Shown here: positions 43,389-55,325 of the stretch, one piece after another
Position numbering within the stretch: position 1 is the stretch's first letter
Layout of the letters: each line of letters starts with the position of its first letter
Source of the DNA: Pilaira anomala
Lineage: Eukaryota > Mucoromycota > Mucoromycetes > Mucorales > Mucoraceae
DNA: 64,000 bases
Assembly: GCA_025716855.1 (NCBI GenBank)
Contig: JAIXMQ010000043.1
Location: forward strand, 62,001-126,000
Reading direction: 5' to 3'
Made by a program: the position numbers and the translations under genes
The notes under the pieces: model-generated
Told to the model about the DNA's origin: nothing
What the model saw: the letters and a program-made list of their open reading frames with translations, nothing else
Database searches by the model: none

Positions 43389-43605
43389 TTCCCCCCCCCC
43401 CTGCCAGATACATAAAAGTTTAATTACCGTACAAGGAATGAAAGCGAATTTAGAAAAAGCAAAGAAAGAAAGAAGGAAATATAAACTAATTTAGAATTGA
43501 CCGTAGTAATGCGTAAGACCGTTAAAAACCCATAAAAACCATATGAGGCAAAAAATATAAAAAGGGAAAAGGATCATGCAATTTACTTAAAGACTTTTAC
43601 TGTTG

Positions 43606-45354
43606 CTATATAGCAAGTAGTCTTTGTGATCCTTTGATACTATGTGCGTTTTTGTTACTATGCTTGTTACGATTAGTACGTTTAGGGATCGTGTTATTAA
43701 GAGTATCAGCTAAAGGAGGATCCTTCGTATTACCGTTGTTGTTTCTACGTTTCCAGTAAAGTTCAATGTGGATCTTAGAATCGAAGTCAGACTCTTTTTG
43801 CCACGTACAATCAGCAGGATCGTTGTATCCGAGCCGATGAACAAGATACTCGTAATTGGTAGGAACACCACGATGAGCAACAATGGCTTGTACTTCAAAA
43901 TGCTGATCTTTAACTTCATTTTGAGAAGCGTTGCTACATCGCGAGATAAAAGGTTCTGAGCTGGATCCATCCATCATAATGTAACTTTTATTTTTAGTAT
44001 AACTCTTGACATACAAAGGGCCAGAATAGGATTCATCTAATTTGGTTTTTCGGTGTACATTTTTGATCATGACTTTACTTCAAATAGTATACATTTCCGT
44101 AAGAACTTTGTGGCTCTTCTCAAACTTTTTATGATCTTTTTCATGAGTCTCACGAATACGAGAAGCAATATGAGGTATGACCATTTCTTGTGCGATCATT
44201 GATCTTTTTAGTATCAGCATGGCTCATAGCTGGAGAAGGTTCAACATTAGAATAATCTTAAAATCATTAGGCTGTCTATTGAATACAATCGAATGGGGTG
44301 TAGACTTATGAAGCTTAGAATATTTAATGTTCATGGCAAGTTGCACAGGATTAAGATATAAATCCCAGTCAGCGTGTTTACCATTTAATTGCTTTATGAT
44401 AGCAGACTAGCAATACCGGCAAATCTTTCGCATACAGAATTGCCTTGAGGTGTATAGGGTAATGATAATCGTTTATCTATTCCACTCATTAAAATAAGTT
44501 GTGAAACTATTTCATTAACAAATTCAGATCCGTTATCAGATGTAAGAACTTTAGGGAACGAGAATAAACAAAAGACGTTGAGTAATTAACGAGCAATGGT
44601 CACACTGTGTTTATCAGGAATAGCTCTAAGAACAGTGAATCGATTGAAATAATCTACTAGTATAAGCATGTAGTTATTTACGCTGGAAGAGGTAACGTTA
44701 AAAGTTCCCAAGTCCATAGACCAGCAGGCTAATGGAAGGTCTGCTTCAACACTCTTGTAAGGATGATAACCTACTTTGCCTATATTGAAGTGAGAACAAG
44801 CGTCACAATTCGAAACAATCCTTTATGTCTTCTCTCATGTCAACCCAATGCATTTCGTAGTCATTGTGAATAGTGTCTTCAACTGCTTTAATACCGAAAT
44901 GACCTAATAAATGAGCACGGTTGATAATGTCATCTCTTTCTTTAGGTGGAGGTGTAATATAGTCAGCGTATTGAAGAGCGCCAAAAGCAAGAGGAGTCTT
45001 ATAACCAGTGTTAATCTTTTCCAAAGATGTATCTGGGTTTTTTGTAGTAGGAGTACTATCCTTGTTCAAAGCATGGAGATGTTCGTTTCTATTATCACGC
45101 ATAGCTTTTTTATAAAAAGTAGAAGAAATATTTAATTGAGGAATTAATTTTTTCTTGTTTGGTTTAACTTTTTTACGATGCGTTCGTGTCACAGGAACTT
45201 GTGACTGATCACCCTCGATATCCAATCGATCTCTTTTTATTATTTTTCTTTTTGGAGATGATAAAAGAAGATTTTCTTCATCGACAATTACTCCCCCTAC
45301 CAAGTTGTAGCCTTCCGTAAATAAACGACTGCCAGCATCAGCAATGACATTCAA
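43606..45354 (-). pseudogene. Gypsy integrase and chromodomain, broken
   Basis: The upstream part (45354–44803) holds the tail of the RT frame and an integrase zinc domain (INRAHLLGHFGIKAVEDTIH). The core at ~44780–44350 reads MDLGTFNVTSSSVNNYMLIL, then TSDNGSEFVNEIVSQLILMS and LPYTPQGNSVCERFAGI but contains TAA at the position of IAR*LLN and later stops. The 44070–43606 part reads YSGPLYVKSYTKNKSYIMMD and a chromodomain (VQAIVAHRGVPTNYEYLVHR, PADCTWQKESDFDSKI). Chromodomains direct integration toward modified chromatin in this clade. Confidence 0.85.
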
Positions 45355-47257
45355 AATACCAGGAATGTAATAACTGTGTAAGATAAACCGAATAAACCTC
45401 GTAATAAGTCAATAAAAGATGATTAGGAATCTCTTGGGAGTGCATGTAAATTAAACTACGATGATCCGTGTGAAGTGTAAAATGCTTATTGACAAGCCAT
45501 TTGTTAAATCGTTGGAAACAGTAGACAACACCTAAAAGTTCACGACGTGTAGTAGAATAACACTGTTCAACCGAGTTTAACCCGCGACTAGCCATAGCAA
45601 CGTACTTACGCGTATTTCCAACTTGCATGTATAAGACACCACTAATAGCAGTATTACTAGCGTCGGTAGCAACATGAATAGGATGTTTATAATCAATAGG
45701 ATGAATAAGAGGTGCAGCGGCCAAAGCTTGTTTTAACTGGTTAAAAGCAATAGTGTGTTCTTCACGCCAAACTGAAGGTAAATCAGCAACGTTACGAAGT
45801 TTATCTAATTTAGAACTAATATGTGCATACATAGGAATAGAGGCACGGAAATAATTCATATATCCAAGATAAGATTGTAATTGCTTTGTAGTATGAGGAA
45901 TGTTAAATTCACTAGCAGTATTAACTTTGCGATAGTCTGGAACTAAAGCACCATTAACGATTGACCAGCCTAAAATATGAATACTTGATTGAGCTAAAAC
46001 CATTTTTTCTGTGGAGATCATAAGGTTGTGCTTAGTCAAACGACGTAATACTTCAGCAACACATTCAGCATGGTGTTCAAGGGTACCACTTGTACTGATG
46101 GTCAAATCATCAACATAGACTTGGATGTAATCCAAATCTGAAAAAAGTTCCTGAAGCACTCTCTGTACTAAATTTCCAACAAATGTAATACCGAAACACA
46201 TACGTCTGAAAACATATTGTCTATTAGTGAAAATATTTGTAAACGCAAGTTTATGACGATGTTCAGGTTCAACAAGGAAACTATTGAAGCAAGCACGTAT
46301 GTCAATAAGCGTATGGATATTAGCGAGACCAATTCGTTCATGAATCTCAGAGATGATAGGGAGACTTTGACTGTCTGTGATAGTCAAGATTGAGTTCAAG
46401 TTACGTACATCAGCAACTAATCGAATCTTATCATAAGACATAACACCGGCTGCATTCTTTTTACCCACAACTATTAGAGGTGAGTTAAAACCAGTGTGTG
46501 ATGTAGCTTTTTCAATAACACCCTCGTCTAACCATGTTTGAATTTGAGCATTGACAGCGTCTCTATAAGCATATGGCATAGGATATTGTTTTTTATAAGC
46601 GATACATCCAGGCTTCGTATCTAGTCTTATAATTGCACCAGGCAAAGTACAGTAAGTATTCTTAATGTCAATATTATTATTATCTTTCAGAAAAGGTTCT
46701 AATGTTTTTTCCATTAATTGTCTTTCTGTAGCAGTACCGTAAGGACTATTATTAGGAACAAGTGAAGCAGGATCAACTGGTGTATCAGGAAAAGGATTGC
46801 TTGTTTCAAGATCAAAATGAGTTAAAGCGAGTCCTGTAATACCGATGTTCAGTTTATAATTTAAATCAAGGCCAATAATGATAGGTATGTTACGATTATT
46901 ATGATTTGTATAAAAAGGAAAGACTTCGAATGTATGTTTTAAAGACTTTTTATTATAGAAAATAGACAAAAGGGTTTTATGTAAACTCTTGTGCTTGCTA
47001 TCTGGATGACCAAGACTTATAGTACCATTAGAAGGTTGAAGCTTAATGCGATCACTAAGAACAGCAGCGAAAGCAGGCGAAATAATACTAAAGGTGGCAC
47101 CAGTATCCAGAATGGCATATGTCTTGATTTTTTCTATAACAATAGGAACAATAATCATGTTAGATTTATTAGCCGGAGGCACACTATAAATGTTATGATA
47201 CTTACATTGTTGAGCTTGAAGAGCGATCATAGCATCAGGATCGTCTGAGATCTGCAT
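45338..47257 (-). CDS. Gypsy protease–reverse transcriptase–RNase H ORF
   Basis: Open for 639 codons. The aspartic protease motif is ILDTGATFSIISPAF. The reverse transcriptase has IEKATSHTGFNSPLIVVGKK, the substrate loop and the active site VYVDDLTIST. RNase H shows HVATDASNTAISGVLYMQVG and ATTRREL-type STTRRELLGVVY with LHTDHRSLIY. The frame begins in the linker after gag and is the best preserved part of the element. The ATG at 47255–47257 is probably internal to a gag–pol fusion. Confidence 0.9.
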   Translation of the reverse strand: MQISDDPDAMIALQAQQCKYHNIYSVPPANKSNMIIVPIVIEKIKTYAILDTGATFSIISPAFAAVLSDRIKLQPSNGTISLGHPDSKHKSLHKTLLSIFYNKKSLKHTFEVFPFYTNHNNRNIPIIIGLDLNYKLNIGITGLALTHFDLETSNPFPDTPVDPASLVPNNSPYGTATERQLMEKTLEPFLKDNNNIDIKNTYCTLPGAIIRLDTKPGCIAYKKQYPMPYAYRDAVNAQIQTWLDEGVIEKATSHTGFNSPLIVVGKKNAAGVMSYDKIRLVADVRNLNSILTITDSQSLPIISEIHERIGLANIHTLIDIRACFNSFLVEPEHRHKLAFTNIFTNRQYVFRRMCFGITFVGNLVQRVLQELFSDLDYIQVYVDDLTISTSGTLEHHAECVAEVLRRLTKHNLMISTEKMVLAQSSIHILGWSIVNGALVPDYRKVNTASEFNIPHTTKQLQSYLGYMNYFRASIPMYAHISSKLDKLRNVADLPSVWREEHTIAFNQLKQALAAAPLIHPIDYKHPIHVATDASNTAISGVLYMQVGNTRKYVAMASRGLNSVEQCYSTTRRELLGVVYCFQRFNKWLVNKHFTLHTDHRSLIYMHSQEIPNHLLLTYYEVYSVYLTQLLHSWYFECHC

Positions 47258-47307
47258 CTGACTTATATCCGAGGTGGCATCAGCAACACCTGCATTATAA
47301 GCAGCAG

Positions 47308-48826
47308 CTAATTCAGCCTGGGTAGTCGATACCGCAGAAAGAGAAGCAGAAGAAGAAAGAGAAGAACTCGACTCGTAAGAGGAGGAAGAATAGCATTACC
47401 AACATTGTCGACCTTCACACCATGTGTACTGTCAACATCCATGTTCATACCACCAAATTCCTTTCCCTGAGGATCGGTAAATGGGGCAGAACGTTGAGCA
47501 GTGTTACAACGATGATCCGGCGTCCAACCTACAGCATGACAAGTATAACACTTACGATGGTTAACTCGTACCCTTTGAGTAGGACCATTACCAGACGCAG
47601 TAGCAGCAGCAGCACGACAGTCACTAGTGTTGTGAGTACTTGTTTTGTGAAAACTACAGTACTTAGTAGCAATAGGAGCACGAGGAGAAGCAGTAGTAGT
47701 CATAGGACTAGTGGCAGCAGCAGACACAGCAACAGGTGCAAAAGAACGAGCACGATCATTGTTAACCGCGTGTCTTGAACGGTTAGAAGACGCATGTATG
47801 GCATCGTTTGCATCAATGGCCATAGCAGTACGCTTGGGAGCACGAGGAGCAGAAAGAACAGTAGTAGCCCCGTTAGCACGACCACCAGTACCAAGCACCT
47901 TGCTGTTGAACGCATTACGAGCCAAGTTAGCCAACACATCCACATCCTCACGCTTGTAAACCGGAAGGTTCATGATGACAAAGACACACATTCAGCAGTA
48001 TGCTTAGGAAGACCAAGCAAAACTTATCAGCCAAAAGTGAACTGGGAAGACCTGGTCGACAGCACGACGTCTCAAGCTATTGAACCTATCAATGAAGTTC
48101 TCAAGACTCTCGGCGGCACCCATCTTAATTTCACTCAATTCTTGAGCACAGTGGTCCCGTTCTTCCTTGGCGTTAAGGCCGTAGCGCTCTTGCAAAGCTG
48201 TGGCAAATTGGAGCCAAGTAGGATCTTGTTGGTATATTTGCTTGAACTTGAAAATAAAATCTTGGAACCAAAGACGAATTGTACCAGCAAGAAGAGGAGG
48301 CAACACACGAAGATAGTTTTCATCTAAATCAAGACCGTAGCACTTCATGATGTCGGTAAAGTTCATGATGCAAGTATTGATATCAACGAAGACAGGAGCA
48401 GATGGCAAAGAGACTTGACCTTCCCATTGAAAGATTGGTAACCCACGAGGTACAACCTTGGATACCTTAGCACCGTAATAGTAGAGCCAGCAGCTGCCTC
48501 AACGAACTTCAAAGCCTTGGTGATCATTTCGAGATCGTCAATTCTTCTAGCAAACTTGCTACGTAATTGTTTGACCTCAGCCTGAGAATGGTTACCAGAA
48601 GCAATCAAAGCAGACAAGCGAGCAACATCAGCTTGAGCTACTGTAAGACTAGCTCTTACATCACCAGCAGGGTCAGAACCGGCACCACGATGAGGGTAAG
48701 CGGCTTGAACAGGGCATCACTTGACACAATGGAGCCAGTATCACCAGCGTATTCAACACCTTTCATGATAGAAACAGAGGGTTCTTGAACTTGACCAATA
48801 GTAGTAGCAGAGTTAATAGCGGACAT
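47308..48826 (-). pseudogene. Gypsy gag, frameshifted
   Basis: Begins MSAINSATTIGQVQEP at 48826 and passes through at least four frames: 48826–48660, ~48680–48480, ~48410–48010 (LPPLLAGTIRLWFQDFIFKF, ESLENFIDRFNSLRRRAV) and 47990–47308. The last has an Ala/Ser-rich region and a Cys/His knuckle KCYTCHAVGWTPDHRCN. Related residues recur in the second gag at 50.1–51.9 kb. Confidence 0.8.
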
Positions 48827-48947
48827 ATTAAAAGAGGTAAGAAAAATTTTTAAGTGGTAAAAAAAAAAAAAAAAGTAGATTAAAGTGAGGTACAATAAAG
48901 AAAGTTTTAACAAAAGATTAAAAAAAATGTGATGTTCGAGCTATAAA

Positions 48948-49108
48948 TGAGATAGAACAAACGAAAATAAAGTGCAATAAAAATGTATAACAAAGGTTAA
49001 ATAATCAGACTGCGAAAATAAACTAAACTTTATCAGAAGTTACAAAATAGAAGGAAGTTGAGAGCATATGATAATTATATGATAATATAATGTGCTCGTT
49101 CGCAACAA
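48948..49108 (-). repeat. Gypsy LTR (5' LTR)
   Basis: 161 bp, same ends as the left LTR. On the minus strand the bases just inside read TTTATAGCTCGAACATCAC, where a primer-binding site should lie; no tRNA could be matched by eye. Confidence 0.9.
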
Positions 49109-50075
49109 TTTGGATTTGATCGTGTAATACTAGGCTTTTTTTTTTTAAATAATTGTAATGAAGTATAGAAAAAAATCTGTACCCTTCAAACATATAGCTT
49201 AAGGATTTATTTCATATTTGTTTTGTCTTATTGTATTATATCTCCCAATATATTTTCCCTATATTTTTTCACTGATACAGATGTCAAATGCCATGTTTGT
49301 TCGGTTTTTGATTTGTTTCGAATACAGACCATTTTAAAATTGTTTATTGGATGATTTTTGAAAATCAGACGTAAGAGAGATTTCACTTTTCTTCCTTAAT
49401 TTAAGAGAGAAAAAAACCATTGCTCTCTTAATTTTTCGGACTTCAAATTAAAATCCGTAAAAATTTTATCCATATAAGGCTTTAGAGAGATTTCCCCCAA
49501 AGCCTCATAATATAGAAGATGTATATAAATATGGTAAAGGTAAATATATTCATGATGGTTATTGGTTATACGTGATAATGATGATAATAAATATGCTATG
49601 TAATTTTCTATGATATAATTTTGTTATAATGATAATTTGATATGATATAAAATGTCTTCTTCCTTTGTTACATTCTAGATTCTTCTCAGTTCTAATTACG
49701 CGAGTTACTTCGATCGGAAATTCATGCAAGGTTAAACAAAAACTCTTGTTACTGTCACTTTCCATATATGACAACCTGTTATGTTATTGGCCTATGAGAA
49801 AGAAATGCGGTCTGCCTATGCCAGCATTAAACAGTGATCTCGCTTTAATAATAATAATAATAATAATATACATATATATATATATGTAGCTGTGGCTATA
49901 GGCATTTTCAACACTTTCACTTTTTAATTTATATTTTTTCAATCTATTTCCAATAGCTTGATCTCGTCATTTTTTTTAATCAATTCGTTAAATTTATTGT
50001 TTATTTAAAAAACTTCTTTCTTTTTATTACCCCCTTTTTTTTTTTTAAAAAAAAAAAAACTTACTGATCATTATT
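49109..50075. other. Spacer between two Gypsy elements
   Basis: Includes inverted TAAGAGAGAAA/TTGCTCTCTTA motifs (49401–49433), two AGAGAGATTTC motifs (49374, 49482) and an ATA/TA repeat block (49847–49886). A T-to-A switch at 50033–50060 precedes the second gag. No gene is called. Confidence 0.4.
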
Positions 50076-51913
50076 ATGGCTTCTTCCAACCCTACATCTA
50101 CTACTGGCGCTGTTCTTCCTACACTCGATCAGTGTGCTAATGGTTACGTCTCTCTTCTTTGCCTTTTCCCATGGTATATCCTGGTGTTACTCAAATTAAT
50201 GGTAATATGGACGTTGACAGCATCATCTCTGATGCTAACGTTTCTCATAGCACCTACTATATTGATGTAGACGAAGATATGTCTAAAGAACTTATGCTGT
50301 TACACTCTTCTATAAGAGATCTTGTACTCCCTAGTTATTTCTTCTGCTCCTCCTGGTGTTGAATTGAATAATGCCAGAACTACTTTCAACAACAAGTACA
50401 CGGACTTGAAGATAGCTGGTATGATGAACACCTCTGGTAATGAATCTGTTGCCGCCTCTATTCGTGCCCCTGTTTCTGCTCGTAGCTCTGGTTCTGTTTG
50501 TATACCTGCTTTTTCTTTTTCTGCACCTGTTTTTACAGATATTCAGGCATCTAGAACAACTGTACCTTGTGACATGCCCTTGTTCCAATGGGAGGGTCAA
50601 GTATTCAATCGTTCAAGACAAGTCTTTGCTGATAACAAGGCCTGTATCCAAAACTTCTAGGTTATCAAAATAAGTCATTACTTGCCTATTGATTCTAACT
50701 ATCTTCGTTTGTTTCCACCTTTATTGTCACCCACAGTTGGTATTTGGTTTGACGACTTTGTCACTACCTTTCGTAGTAGTTACAAGTGCTGCTTTGCCTA
50801 CTTGGTCTGATTTCTCTATTGCTGTCATTACAAGATACTGTGTTAATATTTACAAAAGAGCGTGTCAATTGTTCTCGTGAGTTGAATAGTATCTCCATGC
50901 ATGGTGGTGAATCTATTGAAAATTTCATTGATCAATTTAATACTCCTCGTCGTGCTGTCGAACAGGTGTTGCTTAATTCTCTTTTGATCGATCGTTTCTG
51001 TGAGGCTCTACTCAAGGACATTTATGAGAAAGTTGTCGCTGTTTCTCCCCTTGGTGACTTCCAAAATCATGACTTGGAAACCATCTTTTCTTTTGCGAGA
51101 AGCTTCTTTAACAAGTTCCATAAGAAAAAGTCTCCTGTTTTTTCTGTTCCTTCGTCGATTTCTTCCTCTGTTCTTCCTTTGTCAGTTGCACCTGTTAAGC
51201 GGGTGCACGAGAACGCTGCTTCTTCCACTAATGGTGTTCACGCATCATCTAGTCAGTCGAAGTATGCACACTCATACGCTCCTGGGTCTGTTAGATCAAC
51301 ACCTCTTGTATATACATCTGTCGTTGTTTTCTCTGCTCCTCGTCGCCGTCGTGAAAGTATTGTTCCTTTCACCAGGTTCATACTCATGGTACCTTCAACT
51401 GTCGTGCTACCAATGAAGCTACTGGTTCTGCACCAAACGCTCGGGCTAATTCTTCTGCTGGTGGAGCCGCTTCACCTATTGTAAAGTCTTGCCTTACCTG
51501 TGGTGCCACTGGGTGAACCCGCGATCATAGATGTAACACTGCTGTACGCGGTAATCATTCGAACCATCAAGAGGATGCCCCCACTCATAACATGGCCGTT
51601 AGGTCCTTAGTTGATACATAACACCACTTCTTCTTCTGCCATCTGCGCTCCTACTATTCCAACTTCGGTTGATGACGCTTATTCTTCTGCTGCCAACTTC
51701 ATCACTAGTGGTATGGATGTTGATGATGTCTCGCATGACACGGCTACTACTATGCTGTCTACACAAGCCCAGGCATGTAAGTTTCATGAAATATATAGTA
51801 TACCGCCTGCAAATAAATCTAATATGATTATATTGTCTAATAAAATACGTCCGTATTATGGTTTGGTTTTTAGAATTGTTTACAGTAGAGTAGTATCCCA
51901 AGTACATATCTAA
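50076..51913 (+). pseudogene. Second Gypsy gag, plus strand, truncated
   Basis: Starts MASSNPTSTTGAVLPTLDQC, then frames alternate: STYYIDVDEDMSKELMLL, NNARTTFNNKYTDLKIAGMM, FTDIQASRTTVPCDMPLFQW, and SMHGGESIENFIDQFNTP with SLLIDRFCEALLKDIYEKVV. It ends at a pre-protease linker CKFHEIYSIPPANKSNMI that matches CKYHNIYSVPPANKSNMI of the first element. Homology stops before the protease, and no LTR or pol follows. Same family as the 43–49 kb element but opposite strand and diverged. Confidence 0.8.
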
Positions 51914-52714
51914 AATTTGTGCCAAAATATGAAAAAGTTACCGTTGATTTAACCTGAACTTTCTTCTAATTGAGGCTTTATAAGATTTTTTCTTTTATGA
52001 TTAGATTCAACCTTAATACCGATACATACATTTGTCTATAAATAAATTAAAAAAGAAAAGAGGTTAAATTGTGCGGTGGTAAACCTAAAAATAAGCTGAT
52101 TTTAAAAAATGCGGTGATGATACAGATCCAAAGATAATTAGATTTGAGCAGTAACGATTATAACGATGCACCTCTTTGATATAAGTACTACAGCTTAAAT
52201 TTAAAGATCAACTAGAGGATAAGTCTGGTCCCAGTACTCGACGTAACTCCGGCTATTAAGTTTTGTTTAAACAATAATATACCACTAAATATCAGATTAC
52301 TTATAGATATTGTTTGAATTGGTTGGCCATGAAGTCCTATAGTTGCAAAAAAAAAAAAAAAAAAAAAAAAAAATGCAAGACTTCGAAAATCAAATAAATA
52401 AAATAAGATAAGGGATAAGCTTCTTTTTTTTTTTAACTTTTAAAATCGTTTTTTTAAAGTGCTTCAACAAAAAAAAAAAAAAAAATCAGTGAATCGGTTC
52501 TATTGAGTTGTAAAAAACTTGACCTTATAACCACTTCTACACATAGATGGCTGCTAATTTCGTTTCGATATGTATGGATATTTATTTATCCAAAAAGCAT
52601 ACATATAAACCCTTGGTTTGCATTACACTTTTATTCAGGACCGCATTAAAAAAAAAGGCTCTTACTCTTTCTTTTCTTTTATATTTTTTTAAATATTATT
52701 TTTGAGCCGACAAG
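51914..52714. other. AT-rich spacer upstream of an F-box gene
   Basis: Contains A27 (52347–52373) and other runs. No coding signal. Confidence 0.45.
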
Positions 52715-53779
52715 ATGCCTTGTAATTATATCAACAAGTTACCATTCGAGATACTACAGCAGATATTTGAAAACCTTTCGACAAAGGGATTTGAAAGACA
52801 AAATATGAAGACTTGTTTACATGTATGTAAACTATGGCAATTTATGGCACAGGGTTTCCTTAATCAAGAATATTCAATTAACTTAGCGGAAGACTCACTA
52901 AAACGTCTATTAGAAGATGTACCATATTTTGGATATAAAATAAGGTCTATTACAGTAAACAGAACGGCCGACTTACCAGACCGAGAATCAAATTATCATA
53001 CATTAGTCAAGACACTCACCAAGTGTCCTAACTTGGTTTTCCTGGACCTCAAAGTGGATGAAATTTATGGTTATTTGCATGCGCTAATGTATGGTGAAGT
53101 AAAGCTGAAAAATATTCAAATCTTCGATGCAGATAATGTAAGGTTTAGCTCTCTTTCGACCCGGCAGCTTTATTTACAGCTTAATTTAGAATATCACAAA
53201 ACAATTACATCTATCTCTATAAACCGTTTGATTGATATCCCGGGATATACAAACAACAATGACTTGACATCGTTTGTTAAACAGTTTCCCAAATTGACTT
53301 CTCTAAAAATAACCGGGCCTTCTGCTTCGAGTATTGACATAAACCAGTTATTGAAATCAGTTCCTCGATTACAGGAATTTACATTGTTGTTTTTTAATGC
53401 AATCAACGTCAATTCATTAGACGAAGAGGCTTTAAATAATTTGGAGGATTTGGATATAACTAAATTACGTATAGAAGTGGCTGAGATTGATGTAAAGTCC
53501 TTGAGATACATTGTATCCAGATTACGGAAAGTTGATAATTTACATTTGGATATAGGGAGATTGATTCAAGATGTTCCAGTTATAGAATATGGGATGGCAC
53601 AGTTAGTGAACTATTTAGATGTCTGCATAACTGGAATAGCAGCCTTTCACATAGCATTTCATTACCAAGGCTTTAACTTCTTTATGCAACATAATATGGA
53701 ACTTCGTATCGAACCTGTATCAGAATATGGACCTGAAGATGACCCCTTGGAGCCTAATCATTTAATTGAAGTTAGGTGA
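52715..53779 (+). CDS. F-box / leucine-rich-repeat-like protein
   Basis: Intronless, 354 residues, intact. The N-terminal F-box reads LPFEILQQIFENLSTKGF…CLHVCKLWQFMAQGFLNQEY. The rest alternates L-x-x-L patterns (NLVFLDLKVDEIYGYL, FPKLTSLKITGPSASSIDIN, VPRLQEFTLLFFNAINV, LEDLDITKLRIEV, VDNLHLDIGRLIQD), suggesting degenerate leucine-rich repeats for substrate recognition by an SCF ubiquitin ligase. Such F-box genes are much expanded in Mucoromycota, often near transposons as here. No other host gene lies within ~9 kb on either side. Substrate unknown. Confidence 0.8.
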   Translation: MPCNYINKLPFEILQQIFENLSTKGFERQNMKTCLHVCKLWQFMAQGFLNQEYSINLAEDSLKRLLEDVPYFGYKIRSITVNRTADLPDRESNYHTLVKTLTKCPNLVFLDLKVDEIYGYLHALMYGEVKLKNIQIFDADNVRFSSLSTRQLYLQLNLEYHKTITSISINRLIDIPGYTNNNDLTSFVKQFPKLTSLKITGPSASSIDINQLLKSVPRLQEFTLLFFNAINVNSLDEEALNNLEDLDITKLRIEVAEIDVKSLRYIVSRLRKVDNLHLDIGRLIQDVPVIEYGMAQLVNYLDVCITGIAAFHIAFHYQGFNFFMQHNMELRIEPVSEYGPEDDPLEPNHLIEVR

Positions 53780-53885
53780 TTTACAAAAACAGTATTTTGT
53801 ATCGTAATGACCATGTCACACGCTCAATAATGACTATTATTACTAGAAATTAATTTACACAAAACTTATTATATATTCATTCTTA

Positions 53886-53934
<49 letters not shown>

Positions 53935-54114
53935 AATGACTATTGCATAATCCCAATGGTTTAAACATTAAATAATGTTGGTAATTAAAAAAACTCTCAG
54001 GTGCCGAAACAAATAAAAAAAGTAATAATAAACGTTTAAAACTATCGTTCCAAAATAACATGACAACGGTTCAAAAGTTACTAGTACTTTTATTATTTCT
54101 TTATTACTATTTTG

Positions 54115-54162
<48 letters not shown>

Positions 54163-54823
54163 AGTTACTATGACTGATGTGTATTTTTCTCATTTTGAAA
54201 ATAAAAGCTTTGCATGTACAAAGGTTCAATATTTTTATCTTTGAGTTGTTGTAGAACACAAATGTGCATTATATGTCGAAAATTTATCAAATGTTTTACC
54301 ATGTGAGATATTAGAATTAGAGTTTAAATGTTTTAAGATAGGAAAATGTTTCTAATAAGATAATTGATAAAGAAGGTCTCATGACTTACTGGTACGTATA
54401 GCATAGAAAATTGATGCACGGGTATTCTTCTTTTGTTCTAAAATTTCAATTGGAGTGAGAAAGTATTGTTTATAGGACCGTATTGAAAGATAAATCCTCC
54501 TTTGAAATAAAGTAAAGCCTACACTGCTAGGCTGATCCTCCTATTACATTTTATTCTGTACTGTGAAAAAAATCTTATATGGCTTGATATTTTTCTCATG
54601 TGATCCAGCTCAATTTATATAATCCAAGCCATTTGCCAGAAAAAAAATAGCTTACACTATACAGGACTTGTTGTTACAAGAACCGTACATTACACTTGTC
54701 ATATTTGGTTTGTCTTTTGAGAAGTAAGGGAAATATATTCATCCATAAATTGTCACACATATCTTTTAATTTCTGCAATGCTAAATTATTTTTTTATGCA
54801 TTAAAAGGTTAAGAAAAAACATA
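53780..54823. other. Spacer with long homopolymers
   Basis: T16 followed by A32 at ~53886–53930 and T41 at 54118–54158. No gene is seen. Confidence 0.5.
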
Positions 54824-55044
54824 ATGGCAAAGAAAAGCAAATCAAAGATGTACGAGGAACCTCACGAGTCCTGTGAAGAAGGAAAGTATTGGGTATTTAC
54901 TATCTCCAAACTCAACCTATTGTTGAACTTGCAAAACTCATCGATATGGATGATAGGGACGTGATTAGTTGCCTGGAGCTAATCGAAAAACAGGAGATCG
55001 TACATCTCCAGAGTATCATAGGAAAAAACCAAAAATCAGATTGA
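54824..55044 (+). pseudogene. Small frameshifted ORF
   Basis: Starts MAKKSKSKMYEEPHESCEEG, then after a one-base shift near 54883–54888 continues LGIYYLQTQPIVELAKLIDM, RDVISCLELIEKQEIVHLQS and ends in a stop at 55042–55044. The second half looks like a helix-rich domain. The family is unknown; it may be a transposon accessory gene or a sequencing indel. Confidence 0.35.
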
Positions 55045-55325
55045 AATAAAATAAAGATTTTTTAGTCGTGTCCAATGTGTTTTTATTTATACAATGCAAT
55101 CATTTTATTATCTATTATAAGCGATTTTGTTCATTTAAGATACCATTAATTTGAAATTTTAGACGATAACTAAGTGAAGGATAAGTTTAACTGGGTTCAA
55201 AGGTATATGATTATTATGATATTAGCAAGAGAGCCATTAAACGCCACCCGCCTAAATTTATTAATACGGAAACCCCATCTCTTACCTATTTTTCTATAAA
55301 AAAAAAGGAGTCTTTTTGATACTTT

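Larger units (their letters stand above)
43205..49108 (-). mobile_element. Ty3/Gypsy chromovirus, full length, decayed
   Basis: Two LTRs (43205–43388 and 48948–49108) in direct orientation bound gag and pol read from the minus strand. Both LTRs begin TGAGATAGAACAAACG and end CAACA. On the minus strand a G11 polypurine tract with AATG precedes the left (3') LTR. The order is gag, protease, RT, RNase H, integrase, chromodomain, as in chromoviruses. The LTRs differ by a 23-bp indel and about a dozen substitutions, and gag and integrase carry frameshifts and stops, so it is inactive. Flanking 5-mers (ATTAA left, ATTTG right) do not match as a target duplication. Confidence 0.92.

Noticed and set aside
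43200..49113. 5-bp target duplication for the Gypsy element
   Set aside because: Flanks read ATTAA and ATTTG; not a convincing match.
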